From positions 187,824,669-187,888,668 of the forward strand of contig NC_081413.1 in assembly GCF_030272615.1 (NCBI RefSeq): a stretch of DNA of 64,000 bases, read 5' to 3'. Positions 47,265-58,999 of this stretch are shown here, in pieces; position 1 is the first letter of the stretch, and the number at the start of each line of letters is the position of its first letter. The DNA comes from Cryptomeria japonica. Lineage: Eukaryota; Streptophyta; Pinopsida; Cupressales; Cupressaceae. The notes below the pieces were generated by a model. That model saw nothing but the letters and a program-made list of their open reading frames with translations, did no database searches and was not told the origin of the DNA. The position numbers were made by a program, and so were the translations under genes.

Positions 47265-50200
47265 TGAAGGAACACAATGGACCACTGAGAGGGGGGGTGA
47301 ATCAATGGTAATCAATAACAACTTTTACCTCCTAAAGATGTAAGCAACAATAACTTTAATTACAAAACCATGAGCGAAGATATTTAGCAGATCAACACAC
47401 ACACATGAAAGACACATCACATAACACCAAATATATGAGGAAAACCCAATGTGGGAAAAATCTCGGTGAGAATAACTGTTGGAGTCTACTGCTCCAATCC
47501 AACCTCACAATGAAATCACTAGTTACAACTTTTATGGGCACCAACCCAAAGGAGCACCAACCCTTGAAGTTTAGGGCACCAACCCAAGGAGCACCAACCC
47601 ATATAGTTTATGAGCTTCTACTCAAAGGAGCACCTACCCCTGCTATAAGCACCCACTCAGAGATTACAATGAATGTAATTACGAATACATATTATATACC
47701 TTGTTGCAAATGAGGTTTTGCAACACTTATTGATATGCTCTCTTTCTAATCTCTTCTTCTATTTTCTTTGCTCTCTATTTGTCTTTACACTTGATCTCTT
47801 CTCTTTGCTCTCTACCTTTTGTTCAGATCACTTCTCCTCTTTTGCCTTTTTGACTTTTTGCCTTGGCTCTACACACTGTAGCTTCAGCTGCTCTCTCACT
47901 TGGTCTCTGCTGCATTCTCTGCTCTCTGCGTATTCACCCTACAACCACAACACACAACTATCTATTCTCTCCTGGGCTTCTTTTCTTCTCCACAACAACA
48001 CACACTTATCCAACTTTCATCAACTCACACTATGCCAACAAGTCTATGTTTTTGTATTCACATCCACCTCCAAGAGTTCGGTTGGATCATAACTCATCAC
48101 ATACATGACAATCGTTGTTCTTCCACGTTGTCATGCCACATAGTCAGTACAATTTCCTATGCACATGCAGATTGTTTATTTAGTCGGTCCAGTTGGAAAT
48201 CCGAGTTCCCAGACACACAAATAGCTAACCTGTGTTCATGATCAACTTTGAATCTGAGCCATTGATTTTCTAGATTCAACCAGGAGGACATGATCATAAT
48301 TATCATCATGGCGGTTCCACGCGCCACATCATCCCTGAGTTCTACTCTACCAGCTCTGCCGTTTGTCCACACAACTCTCCCATCTCAGTTGCCTCAGCTA
48401 CTCTTGTTGAATCACATCAAATGCCTCTCCATTCGGTCAACTCTGTATCTGCAAGATTTTGTTCTCTGTCTTCAATATGATCTCTGACTAGCCGCTCACA
48501 TTAAATGTGTTTTATCTGTCTTCAGGTCATTCTGTACGTAGATTACTAAACTTAGTAATCTCAATATTCTCTTCAAGGATATGGTATGCAGTAGATTGGA
48601 TTTCCCTCCTTGAATCGACCACCTGCATTGAATGACTCTGCTTTGTTTTCTTCTTTTTGGTCTATGTACTGTTCACCTTCAACATAAGGTTGCTATTTTT
48701 AGCAAGCTAAATCTGCCTCACAGATTTGGTTTTACCACTATCGATCACCTCAAGCCCTACAAAAATCTCCATTTGGTTCGCCATTAATGCGTCTTTCATC
48801 CTCTTTGAGAAGTTCGACAACTACAACACTGAAATCCACCATCACCAAATTTACCATATTTGATATCTTCTTTGAGTTGCCAAAGAGCCACATGTCTCCA
48901 TTTCCTTTGTCTAGATCATATGGTCAAGGTCTGTCGACCACCGTGTAGATCATTTTACCTATTGCCATGCAGACATGTTCTTATTTAACGTCCAAGTCAC
49001 TTGGTCAATCTTGGTCAACCGTCCATGTGGATCTCTGAGACTATTGGCTTGCAGACATGGCCGCAAGGTCGATCACAATCTTCAATTTTGTCAACAAAAT
49101 ATCCTTTCATCTTTTTAATAGGTGTCTTCCGATTCGCTCCGTATATGCCATGTTGTCGGGTCAAACTTGGTCAATGTCCATGTGGACTATCGGGCTGCTC
49201 AGATCCTTTGAACTTCATACTGTGGTTGAACTTCGTGTTATACGCCTCGCAGGATAAGCTTCAAGAAGCCTTCCTCCTTCTTTGTTAGCCCGCACCATAT
49301 TAGCATAGTTTCTTAACTCACGCGGGATATCCCACGGTACATTCCTTAACCCTGTTTCACTTCGCGGGATAAGCTTTGTCTTTCACCTTGACAAGCAACT
49401 CCTTGTCCCACAACCCTTTCCTTATCCTCTATACTCTTATCCATGCGGGATAAGGTTTTCTTCAAGGCATGCATCGCTTGTTAGCCCGCGTGACATTTTG
49501 TGTGCATCTTAGCCCATGCGAGATAAGGTAATCCACAATCTTCCCTTTAGTTTCTTATCCCGCGTGATTTTTGTTAGTCACTCTTGACACTGCGAGATAA
49601 GAGAGAGTATCTCTCTGCTTTGACCTCCTTTGACTATTGTTATCTCGCAAGGTTTCTTACATGCAAATAACATGCCACAAGATAAGGAGGTTCACTGTTT
49701 GCTTCACTTAAGTGTTATCTCGCAAGATTATCTAGCCCCATATAACATGTCACGGGATAAGCCGAGCAACATAACCTGCGTGTTATTGACATCTCCGTCA
49801 CACTTTAGCGACTAGCCTGCAGAGTTTTTTGCTTTAAGTGTTTCTTGTCGTGGGATGACGAGGTGACTAACCCATCGTGTTATTGACATCCCAATAGACC
49901 AACAAAACTAACATGTTGTGTTATTGACATCTGCAGTCACATTTTGCAATTTTGTAGATAGCGATAACCCAAGTGTTATTAACAACTGCGACTGATACTC
50001 CCTGTAATTGCATGCGACTATCATAGCGTGTTATTGACAAGTACAACTAGCTTTTTCTAAGTCAGACCAAATTTCACAATACATTTTCAACACAATTGCC
50101 TATGTCATCCTTTGTCCATTTTCATGTCCCAATGACACACTTCATGCATTCCTCTTGTATCTCCTTGTGCATATAACATGGTGTGTTATATGATGTGTCA

Positions 50201-50708
50201 TGTTATATAATGCTGCAACAACACTTATGCTCTTGGACAACCCTGTTTGCTTCATGCAATCATAACACCATGGCCTTCATCCTTAAATCACCTGATGTAA
50301 CACAGTATCAACTAATCTGATCTTCCTATGGGGCACATATTGCATCTCTCTCAACCCGAGACCATACCATCTTCTCACCTTCCCTTTGTGAGTTATCTGC
50401 TCTAGGAAACCTTGACCTTTCCCTCAAGATCATCATATGGCATTGATGTATCTTCATCTTCCTCTGGGGAACACATAATGTTGCATCTCTATACTTTGCC
50501 AGCCTGACGCCTACATGTCTGTACATCTTTGTGGCACTTATCATTTTTGCATCTTTGTCCAATGCATCATCTCAACTGTTGACATCAATTAACTCTGCAT
50601 GCCAGCTACATCTTCATCCAGTGGGTATCCTATAAGTCCCTTTGCAACTTCATCAACTCAACCTTGCACACACATATGTTGACATCAATGACAACCTTAA
50701 TGCCAACA
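47265..50708. mobile_element. 3.44-kb TG...CA insertion, probably a very long solo LTR
   Basis: Begins TGAAGGAACACAATGG and a CTGAGAGGGGGGGTGAATC run. It ends CTTAATGCCAACA and is bounded by ACTAT on both sides. The palindromic motif resumes directly after. The G-run followed by GTGAATCA near the start and the GCCAACA end are familiar from plant LTRs. No gag or pol motif and no internal pair of LTRs were found. It carries two interspersed motif families at 49250-50040 (see next entry). Open frames at 47405-48487 and 49001-49288 are not supported as genes. Confidence 0.65.
49250..50040. repeat. Interspersed GCGGGATAAG and GTGTTATTGACATC motifs
   Basis: GCGGGATAAG or a one- or two-base variant ends at about 49258, 49373, 49454, 49527, 49601, 49686 and 49761, and inverse forms (CTTATCCCGCG, TTATCTCGCAAG) lie between them. 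From 49780 the theme changes to GTGTTATTGACATC, at about 49780, 49877, 49918 and 50028. GC-rich compared with its surroundings. Confidence 0.65.
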
Positions 50709-50713
50709 ACTAT
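50709..50713. repeat. Target site duplication, right copy
   Basis: ACTAT after the CCAACA end. Confidence 0.8.
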
Positions 50714-51000
50714 GTGGCTCAACCTACATGTTTAGTTATTTATTTTAATCAATTGTTCAATTATTGTTAATTAAAAAACAAGTATGTTGAAAAATATCCA
50801 ATCTATAAAAGTCTTGTATGAAGAATATTTTAGCTATTAGTTATTCAAAAAAATAGTTTGAAACACACTATGTAATTTGACTTTCATATGTTTAGATGTT
50901 TAAAACACGAGTAAAAAAAACACTATGATTCAAATTGCACATGTTTAGTTGTTTACCTTGATCAATCATTTAATTATTACTTATAAAAAAAGTGCAAGTT
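50714..51000. repeat. Palindromic-motif DNA, last cluster
   Basis: Remainder of the cut copy (GGCTCAACCTACATGTTTAGTT), then degraded copies near 50860 and 50920. Confidence 0.55.
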
Positions 51001-52462
51001 AAAAAACACTCAATTTACATATATTTTTTTAACAATTTCTTATTTTTAAAATTGTTATATATTTTCTTACCTTCTAAAAAAACTTATTTAAACTTCATAA
51101 AATCAAATATAAAACACAAAAGCATAGAGACTCAAATCAAATTAATCTTCCTAATTCACTCTTGGAAAACTTATTTCCTATGCTCTCTTCCTACCTCTTA
51201 CATTCATTGATATTTCTTTTGGCTTCCATTAGTTCATGGTGAGTGGAGAAAAAAACTTTTGAAAAATCTAATAGCTCTAATTTTCAATGGAAGGTTATTT
51301 TTGCATTATGTAATTGCTACAATTATAAAATATTACATTAAAATTTGAAGGAATTATAAAATAAAAATGGTAATAAAAAATTGATGGCTTTCGATTATCA
51401 TGGTTGATATTATTTGACACGTTGTCTATAATCCTAATCATTATATGACATGTTGCTCATTTTTTGTTGCACATATAATTGCATACAAAATTAAAAACAT
51501 TAAATAATACGAATGACCATATATGTTACACCATGATAAAACATGATCATAATGCAATTTTTTATATGAAAAATAATTACCCCAAATAAAATAGCTCCAT
51601 TCTCCAACAGTTTTCAATAATTATATTTAAAATGTGTATACTAATTTTTAAGTTCAATATCTTAACTATTTTTAACCGACCTCTATAATATAAAATTATA
51701 TATACATATATATAATTAACATATTGTAACTATAAATACATTATGTGTGAAAAATATCTAATCCCTCCAAAGATGACTAAATTTTCTTCTTGAATACCAA
51801 GGTCAAACACTGAGCTCTCACATGCGGCACATATCCCTAGTTGGAATTTGTTTATCCGTACAAGTTCCTGTAGAAAAGAACGAGAATAAACAAAGGTGGT
51901 CCCCAAAAAAAGCCCACATCCGTTCAAAATTGTCAGAAAAGATCACTACGCTTTTCGGTGCCGTGCAATCAAATCTTAGAGGATCCTAAACTCTGTTGTG
52001 ACTAGACAATCCTAATGAGTTTCATATTTTGGCCCCGGGTCCACAGTAAACAGTGTGCCTCAGTGGGCATTATTAAATTGTAACGGATCTTGGATAAACA
52101 GGTACAATTAAGCTTATCCATCCCCACAAACCAAAACTTTTACATTGAGCCCAACCCATATACACACACGTGCCAAATTCTTCAGAATTCGAAGCCACCA
52201 AGTCTGTAATGATTTCATCGAGCGAATGAACTGTACAAATTCTGGATTTGGCAGAGCCCACAAAAATGATTGTGCTGTTCTACATCACAATTACATGGAA
52301 TTTGTTCCTATTCATTTTGACTGATATACCTCTGGATATACCCATCTACATCTTCTTTGAATTTCATAGGAGGATGTCATTGCTATAGCCTCAAAAGTAT
52401 TCGTGTATACCAGCACATGGGTATTGTGGCTTCGTAGTTTGAATAGGGTATAATTTGACTCC
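51001..52462. other. Gene-free DNA and presumed promoter region of the OXS3-like exon
   Basis: AT-rich to about 51730, then more balanced. Two minus-strand open stretches (51730-51927, 52073-52261) show no domain. The last few hundred bases would be promoter and 5' UTR if the exon at 52463 is real. Confidence 0.4.
52167..52172 (+). promoter_or_regulatory. G-box (CACGTG) upstream of the OXS3-like exon
   Basis: CACGTG, read as CACGTGCC in context, lies 291 bases before the ATG. Such sites bind bZIP and bHLH factors and are common in abscisic-acid and stress promoters. It fits a stress gene but could be chance. Confidence 0.35.
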
Positions 52463-52626
52463 ATGGAGGATCCATCGCCTCCATCATATACTTCTTCAAT
52501 AGGGGAATGCAGTTGGGCTTTGGAGGATCAGAATGGAACTGTAGAAGAAGATGGTGAAGAAATTCAAAGTTCTTACAGAGGATCTTTGGACAAAATGTGG
52601 TCCCTCGAAGACTCGCTTCCTATAAA
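52463..52626 (+). CDS. First coding exon of an OXS3-like stress protein gene (partial)
   Basis: The frame starts at ATG 52463 and gives 54 residues plus two bases before a strong splice donor GTAAGC at 52627; reading through hits a stop at 52628. It is Ser/Pro-rich, then acidic, and ends SSYRGSLDKMWSLEDSLPIK. The SSYRG-LD-M-SLE--LP pattern is what I recall just before the KRGIS...FY.GKSKSF block of OXS3 (OXIDATIVE STRESS 3)-type plant proteins, where an intron would fit. These are small nuclear proteins linked to metal and oxidative stress tolerance. No matching second exon was found to the right edge, more than 11 kb away. It may be a live gene with a very long intron or a broken one. The assignment is from memory of the family. 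Confidence 0.5.
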
Positions 52627-53732
52627 GTAAGCTTTCAAGGCACTAAAATGCTCATTTTAGCGATGGTTGTTTATTGCTAATCATCTAATATTTAGTATTT
52701 CGAGGAAGATTAAATGTGCCAACTACATTCTCTTCTATAATTAATAACCTATGTTTTTATGATCTGTTGATTGATAATGGGGTCAAAACCCAGAATGCTT
52801 GGCATATTTTGCCCTCTGCAATAAGTAATTTTTGTTTTTGAATTCAAAATATATGGCAGATCAATAATTGTTTAGAGCGTATCTAGCCCTTGTATTAACT
52901 TCCATATTTAGTTGTCTAGTTGGTGATAATTCTTTTCACAAATTGAATTTGTGGACTGGAGATTATCCTTGTAAAGTAAATTCATAACATCCAATAAGAA
53001 CTGAAACATACAACCATTTGGAAGTAAACAAGTGGTATTTATAATTGTTTAAGAAAATGTCCTCTTTTGATTTGGGTTCGACTTATTTCTGTCAAGTTAT
53101 TTGATCCCCCTGTTCCAGGACCTATTCTGCTTCTCAGACCATGGCTCGTGGGTTCAGTCCCAAAATAAATGTATTGAATAATTAAGTGGGACGGATGCTT
53201 ATCCTTCGACACTTTTCTTGGCTTAATTTGGTGAAGAAATTCGGTATTTTTCATCGTCTAGTGTTCTGGGTGTTAAAAAGTGATTGATGACGTACTAGCA
53301 GACACTGAGTTAATTAGGGTGAGACCTCTTTCGGGTTATGCAGAGGCAAGGTTACTGTGCCTTTCCTGGTCACTAGACTGGGGTAATTCCTAATATGATT
53401 AGATGTAATCCCTGGGTCATCATGATCATTTGGCTTCTTTCCACCCCTTTTGCAAAATTTTTCCATGGCTAACTGGTGAACTCAGGGTCCTAATAAGTTT
53501 GGGTTTTTAACTTAACAGGGAGATTCCTGAGCTTGGACTCAAATTTTAAAAAGGAGGAGAAATTGTGTTTTAACTAACTTTTGTCCCTTTACAATTTCCT
53601 GAGCAGATCAGTCACTTTCTTGAACATTTTAGTCGTTTTACCCTCTAGTAGTTTCTGAAAATGGTGTATAATATCTTCCAGGGTTGATGATTTTAAAGTT
53701 GAGTATATTTCTTCTTGGAAAATACTGACTGT
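52627..53732. other. Presumed intron or downstream DNA of the OXS3-like exon
   Basis: Starts with a splice donor. No acceptor followed by OXS3-like coding sense was found. No other gene seen. Confidence 0.4.
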
Positions 53733-53938
53733 AAAATTTGGCCTATAATTGGAGTCAAGACTGGGAATCATCCTTCTGCCTAACAATGCCTCAATGTTGT
53801 ATACTTCCATGAATGTAATGTCCTGATCTGCCAAAATTTAGCCTATAATTGTACTCAAGACTCAACACGAAGTCATCCTTCTGCCTAACAGTGCCTCCAT
53901 TTTGTACACTTCCATGAATGTAATGTATCAATCTGCAA
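53733..53938. repeat. Two-copy tandem duplication, period 100 bases
   Basis: 53733-53832 repeats at 53833-53938, with TTCTGCCTAACA and ACTTCCATGAATGTAATGT in each copy. Moderately diverged. The minus-strand open stretch 53589-53834 overlaps copy 1 only and loses its frame in copy 2. Confidence 0.75.
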
Positions 53939-55848
53939 AACTTGTGTTACAAATGCAATTTAAATCCATGTCATCAATTTCTTGAAGAATGAGATTTTGC
54001 TTGCTGGTCATTATTTACTGTGAACTTATCTATCATTGATTGTTTTGCTGCCTTTGACTTGTGTGACATAGAATTAGACCCATTATCTGCATTGACTAAA
54101 AGGTTAATATTCGGTGTTGCATATCGTTGAATCCCAACGTAATACATAGCTAATGAAAAATCATGTTTTTGTTTAATGCTTTTGAATTTGAGTTCCACCT
54201 TCTCTAATACTTTAATAAGTAAAGATATGTGATCTCTACCATTATTTATGTCAGAGAAATTATCCATTCTACTTCTGGTTGCTAATTTAGGGTGCAATAG
54301 GTTTGCCTTGCCTATATGCATCCATGGGTTTTTTATTGAATGTCTTACAATGACTTATTGTGGGTTCCATTTTTTACCTCTCGTGTTGTAGAGTAGAAAA
54401 CACACTTTGAATAAAAATGTTAACGCTGAATGTAAACTAGCCAACCATGTAATGCCCCCAGTCAGTCAGTTATAAGAAATTGATAATTTTATAGATCTTT
54501 TTGATTTGCAATATCTGAATTACACACTGAAACACTTAAATCTATTGCTGACTTCTTCATTCCTTATTGATAATGTTGTTATTGTAGCCTAACTGAATAA
54601 TGGTAGGCGCTGATACAGAAGAAAATAGTATAACAGCCAATGCCAAATATGATAGCATTAGACCCCACAAAAAATTTTGTGGTAAATTTTAATGCAATGG
54701 GATTAGCCTATGCGATCCTTTGCAAAGTGATAGCAGACAATGTTAGGAAATTCAGGCAGATCGTTCCATATGAAAATATTAGTTTAACTCTACCAAAAAG
54801 TAAGACAGACAATTAAATTAAGTGCGTCAAAGCCTGTCTCCTCCATGTTGCAATTTGCCTTTTGTGTTATACTTATTCTAGCAAAGACAAGCTGGTAACA
54901 CGGGGCCCACCTGACACTCAGAATGGTAGTTTCTTATTCCTAAGGTAATCACTCTACAATTCCAAGTATATACCCCTGTTCAGACTACAAAGGGGAAACT
55001 GGAAAGGTAATACCCCTGTTCACACGAACATCCCTCTTAACTATAGCTTAGGGAGAAGTAAACAAATGCAAATGATGCAAACATACAGAGATGGGTCCCA
55101 GTTGGCTGCTAGGCCATGCTAGGTACCCATTTACAAAAAATCTTTCACAAACGGAGTAAAGGAGAAAAGCCCCTCTCCAAAAGTGAGAATGCAAGAAAAA
55201 CAATCATGTACAAGTGATGTGTAATGTCCCCACCATGAAATAGAATTTAATGGTAAATAATAATAATAAAATTATAATGCAAATGAATAATTATTAAATT
55301 AAAATTAAATTCTAAAAGAATATAATTAAATATAATTAAAATTTAATTAAGTTAATGAATGGTTAAAAGACATGGAATGAAAAGTTGTGACTCCCTCGAA
55401 TATGAGATATAAAAGAGAAAAGAGAACCTCATTTGAGACGGGGATAATTGGAGAATCAGAAGTGAAGATCTGATTTAAATATGAAGTGTAGATCTGATCA
55501 TGAAATGTTGTGTCCCTTTCAAAGGGCAGATGTAATGAAGAGTTGCACTCTTACAAATGGTGCTAATGGTAGAAGGTTTGTGTCTCTTGCCAAAGGGCAT
55601 ACATGATGAAGAGGTGTGACTTTTCCTTCACATTGAGAGATATAAAGGAAAGGAATCAAAGCATCCAGTGACATGACCATCAATCAAATTAGATCAGATA
55701 ATAAATAATAAATCAGAAAGAACTTTAAGTTAATACAGAAAGAAGTAATCGAAAGGAATATAGAAGAAGGTAGAGACTATTGCCAGCAAGGTATTGGATT
55801 CAGAAACACATTCAAATTGTCTTTTGTGTTGATTTTATGGTAGTGCTC
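53939..55848. other. Gene-free DNA with LTR-like fragments
   Basis: TGTAATGCCCCCA near 54448 and TGTAATGTCCCCACC at 55220 look like LTR starts, but no matching ends or target duplications were found. The 115-codon minus-strand open stretch at 53974-54321 is not recognised. Confidence 0.35.
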
Positions 55849-56033
55849 GTTAACCACAGGCAAACATCAGATCTGTTGCCTTCCCAACCATAGACGATAA
55901 GCTCTTATCGTCACCCCCGAGCACACTACATGTTCTTCATGTTATTGAAATTATATCTATTGATGCAATCATGACCTTGCATATATATGAATCAATACCT
56001 CCTAATAGACCTCAAGTCGACCATATACTTTTG
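55849..56033. repeat. 185-bp direct repeat, left copy
   Basis: Starts GTTAACCACAGG and ends CATATACTTTTG. It is identical to 63256-63440 except at one base (CAATCATG here, CAATTATG there). Sequences outside the repeat differ at both ends. Confidence 0.95.
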
Positions 56034-56034
56034 A

Positions 56035-56493
56035 TGTTGTGACCATTTCACACATCGCCCCATTTAAATGGGGACCCCCTCTTTTTGCTCGTGTTGCCTG
56101 TTCTTTTTCTCTGCTTTTTAGGGTTTTGGTTTAGTTTGTCAGTTGTCTGGATTTAGGGTCAAGCCTTAGGGTTTCTGTTTTGTCGTTTTCAGGCCAAAGT
56201 CCAGTCAGTCTTGAGAGCTTTTTTTGAGCTTCCTCTCGTAGGATGTAATTTTGAATAAAGTGAATTCGCCAGAGGCTAAGTAAGTTGGTCTAGTTTCAAT
56301 TGGAATTTTGAGTGCAACTCTGATAATTTGCCTAAGTGTTGATGATGAGTGTTTGATTTTTGTCCGATTGAGTAATTTTGACCAATTTTTGAGAATTTTG
56401 ATAACTGATCCCGGGCATTGGAAATGACTTGTTTTTGCCTTGTGAAGTGATCAAAATCCCAAAATCTTGATATTTTGGCCTGTAGGAGCAAAA
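56035..56493 (+). other. Left end of block X before the hairpin array
   Basis: Contains the palindromic CCCCATTTAAATGGGG at about 56059-56074, several TTAGGGTTT-like runs (56119, 56167) and T-rich tracts. No coding sense. Confidence 0.45.
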
Positions 56494-58149
56494 TCGCTCC
56501 TGTCCCTCAGTGAAGGACCGGAGCTCGTTTCTCAAAATCTTACTGTCCTTGCAGGATCCAAACGAATTTCAGAGTGGAAGTGGTAAAGGGAGGCATGATC
56601 TTTCCGTTGAATATAGTTTGAAGAATTTCATAAATATGGAGATGCCCCAGGAGTAAAAATCGCTCCTGTCCCTCAGTGGAGGACCGGAGCTCAAAATCAA
56701 ACATTGCCTTGTCCTTGCAGGATTTAAACAATTTGACGATTTAAGGAGAACCAAGGAGATATGTTTCATCAGTTGAATATAACTTGAAGTGCCTTCGTGA
56801 AGGAAAATGGATCAAAAATGCAAAATCGCTCCTGTCCCTCAGCCAGGGACCAGGGCGAAATTCAGTGTAGCTCTCGTCCCTCTCCCAGGGACCAGAGCGA
56901 AATTCCTCATAAGGCAAAATTTGGGTAAAGATTGAGCAAGTTTTGAGTTTGAAGCAAGAAAGGAGGATGAAATGAACCCGTCGAATACAAATTGAAGATT
57001 ACAAAACATCAACAGGGGACTCAAATTGGCCTAGGTGCTCCTGTCCCTCACCAAGGGACCAGAGCGATTTTTGCCTTAGGACAATTTCTCGCCAAGTTTG
57101 AACAAACTCCCGGCCAAAGATGAAGGGAAGGGGACACAATGAGTCCATTGAAGATAAATTTTGAAGTTAGCAAGTTGTGATGGAGCCTACAAGTACAAAT
57201 TCGCTCCTGTCCCTCAGTCAGGGACCAGGGCGAGATGTTTGTTATTATGTCTTTCACTCAAGTTCAAACCACTCCAAGTCAAGGTGAAAGGTGGCAGGGA
57301 CGTTTTGAAGCGTCTTGACGAAGAACGAAGTATCAAAGGTCGCCAATATTGGGAGAATTGCACCTAATATCCAAGATCGCTCCTGTCCCTCAGTCAGGGA
57401 CCAGAGCGAAATTCCTATGAGGGCCTAGGTTTTGAAGGTTTATCAAGTTTCGAGTGTCCAAGAGGGATCAAAGGACCTCATTCTACATGGTGAAAGTGAT
57501 TGCAAGTTGATACAAACAAGGTTGAGCCCAGGATGCCCAAATTCGCTCCTGTCCCTCAGTCAGGGACCAGGGCGATATTCATTTCACTAGCCAATTCCTT
57601 CAAAAATCACGCCAAGTCAAGGACGTACAAGGTTACACAGGGTCTAAGGTGTCTTAAGAAGATGATATGCGAGAAAATCAAACGTCAAAGGGTGATCAAA
57701 TTGAACCAAGAAGCTGTATCGCTCCTATCCTTCAGGCAAGGACCAGGGCGATTTTCACATAATCACTCATTATCCTTCAAGATCACGTCAAAGCCAAGGT
57801 ACACAAGATCAAAGATATCGTTTGGAAGGCGATGAACGAGAAGTTGAGGTTAAGAACGAAGAATTTTGGCTAAGAGCATAAAGATCGCTCCTGTCCCTCA
57901 CCAAGGGACCAGGGCGAAATCCTTCAAGCATCAAGGAGAAAACACCAAGATCGCTCCTGTCCCTCGCCAAGGGACCAGGGCGATATCACCTCAGGAGGCA
58001 TTCATTTACAAAGTCAAGTTAACCAAGTTTGAAATTTCCAGCAAAAATGCCAATTTCAACGTAAAGATGGAGATTTTGAACGTCGAAAGCACGAGATTCC
58101 AGGCTAAAATGGTAATTCGCTCCTGTCCCTCAGTCAGGGACTAGAGCGA
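56494..58149 (+). repeat. Array of twelve 33-nt hairpin repeats with ~166-base spacing
   Basis: Copies start at 56494, 56660, 56826, 56868, 57035, 57201, 57377, 57543, 57719, 57885, 57951 and 58117, each 33 bases. Start-to-start distances are 166, 166, 42, 167, 166, 176, 166, 176, 166, 66 and 166. The plan is an outer arm TCGCTC, then CT, an inner arm GTCCCT, a five-base loop, AGGGAC, CA, and GAGCGA or GGGCGA. That is two 6-bp stems separated by a 2x2 internal loop. Loop bases vary (CAGTC, CACCA, CGCCA, CAGCC, CTCCC) while stems are kept. The ~133-base interval sequences are diverged from each other, but some share TTGAATATAA-TTGAAG-like runs near 56600, 56780 and 56985. Confidence 0.9.
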
Positions 58150-58981
58150 TAATGGTTTGCATCTTTCCCTCCTCCAATTTTGGCGCTAAACATTTTTTTG
58201 AATTTTTATTAAATGCTAAAAATCGATAAATTGGAATATTTAATTGATAGCATTTAAAATTTGCGCAAAACATTTATTTAATTAATTTTGCCTATTTAAA
58301 AATCGAAAAAATTAATTATAAAGGCAATTGATTAATTTATTATTATAGAAAATTGGAGCGCTTGGATTTATTTTATAAAAGTCGGCCCTTGTTATTTATT
58401 TAAAAATCATTTTAATTTCTTTATTTTGGCAAAGTCGGCCTAGAGGTAAATGAGAGGTGAGCGCTTATAAAAGGAGGGTGAAAATTTTTCATTTTCACAT
58501 TATCATTTTATCATCTTCCATATGCGGTTTTGGAGAAGTGCGATTGGTATTCAAGTGGAGCGAATTTCCATTCCAAGGAAGGCGCAAACATCATCAAGGA
58601 AGTGCGAACTTGAAGTTAAAGTAAGGCGAACTTGCCAAAGACATTAAAGATCACATCAAAGACCCCAAGGGTGGCGAATTGATAAGGAGGACGTTCATTT
58701 GAAGAGGGATCACGTGGGAAGCTTCAAATTAAGTTTTGCCTAGGCGATTTTCTTTATTTTGCATTTTAGAGTTAGCTCTCAAGTGAGGTATGGCAATGTG
58801 ATCCCTTGAATTTTGAATTTTGATCATCATTGCTTCAAATTTTGAATTTTGGAATTTTGAATTTGAGTGGCTCAATCGTTTTTTTTTTAGGAAATGATAA
58901 CTCAAAGACTTATCATGAAGTTTCCTAAAATTAATCTTTAATCTAATCTATGTTATGCATTGCAATATCTAGTTACTTATT
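58150..58981 (+). promoter_or_regulatory. Presumed promoter and 5' leader of the block X frame
   Basis: AT-rich with TTTAATT runs to about 58400. Then comes a TATA box TATAAAAG at 58466-58473, which would start transcription near 58498. The leader has repeated GCGAA-type words (58540-58720). A possible 5' UTR intron runs from GGTATGG at about 58788 to TTGTGTAG ending at 58997; splicing there would put the start at ATG 59000. Confidence 0.5.
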
Positions 58982-58999
58982 ATGGAATGTTGTGTAGGT

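Noticed and set aside
47405-48487. Several plus-strand open frames of 60-124 codons
   Set aside because: Ser/Leu/Phe-rich, overlapping in different frames, inside the TG...CA insertion, and without domain sense.
57161-58144. Open frames with repeated APVPxxGTRA peptides across the hairpin array
   Set aside because: Each frame is short, the phase changes between copies, and both strands give similar repeats; the conserved feature is the hairpin, not a peptide.
56494-58149. CRISPR-like array
   Set aside because: Regular repeats with unique intervals suggest it at first glance, but the setting is a plant nucleus, intervals are ~133 bases and partly related to each other, and no cas gene is present.
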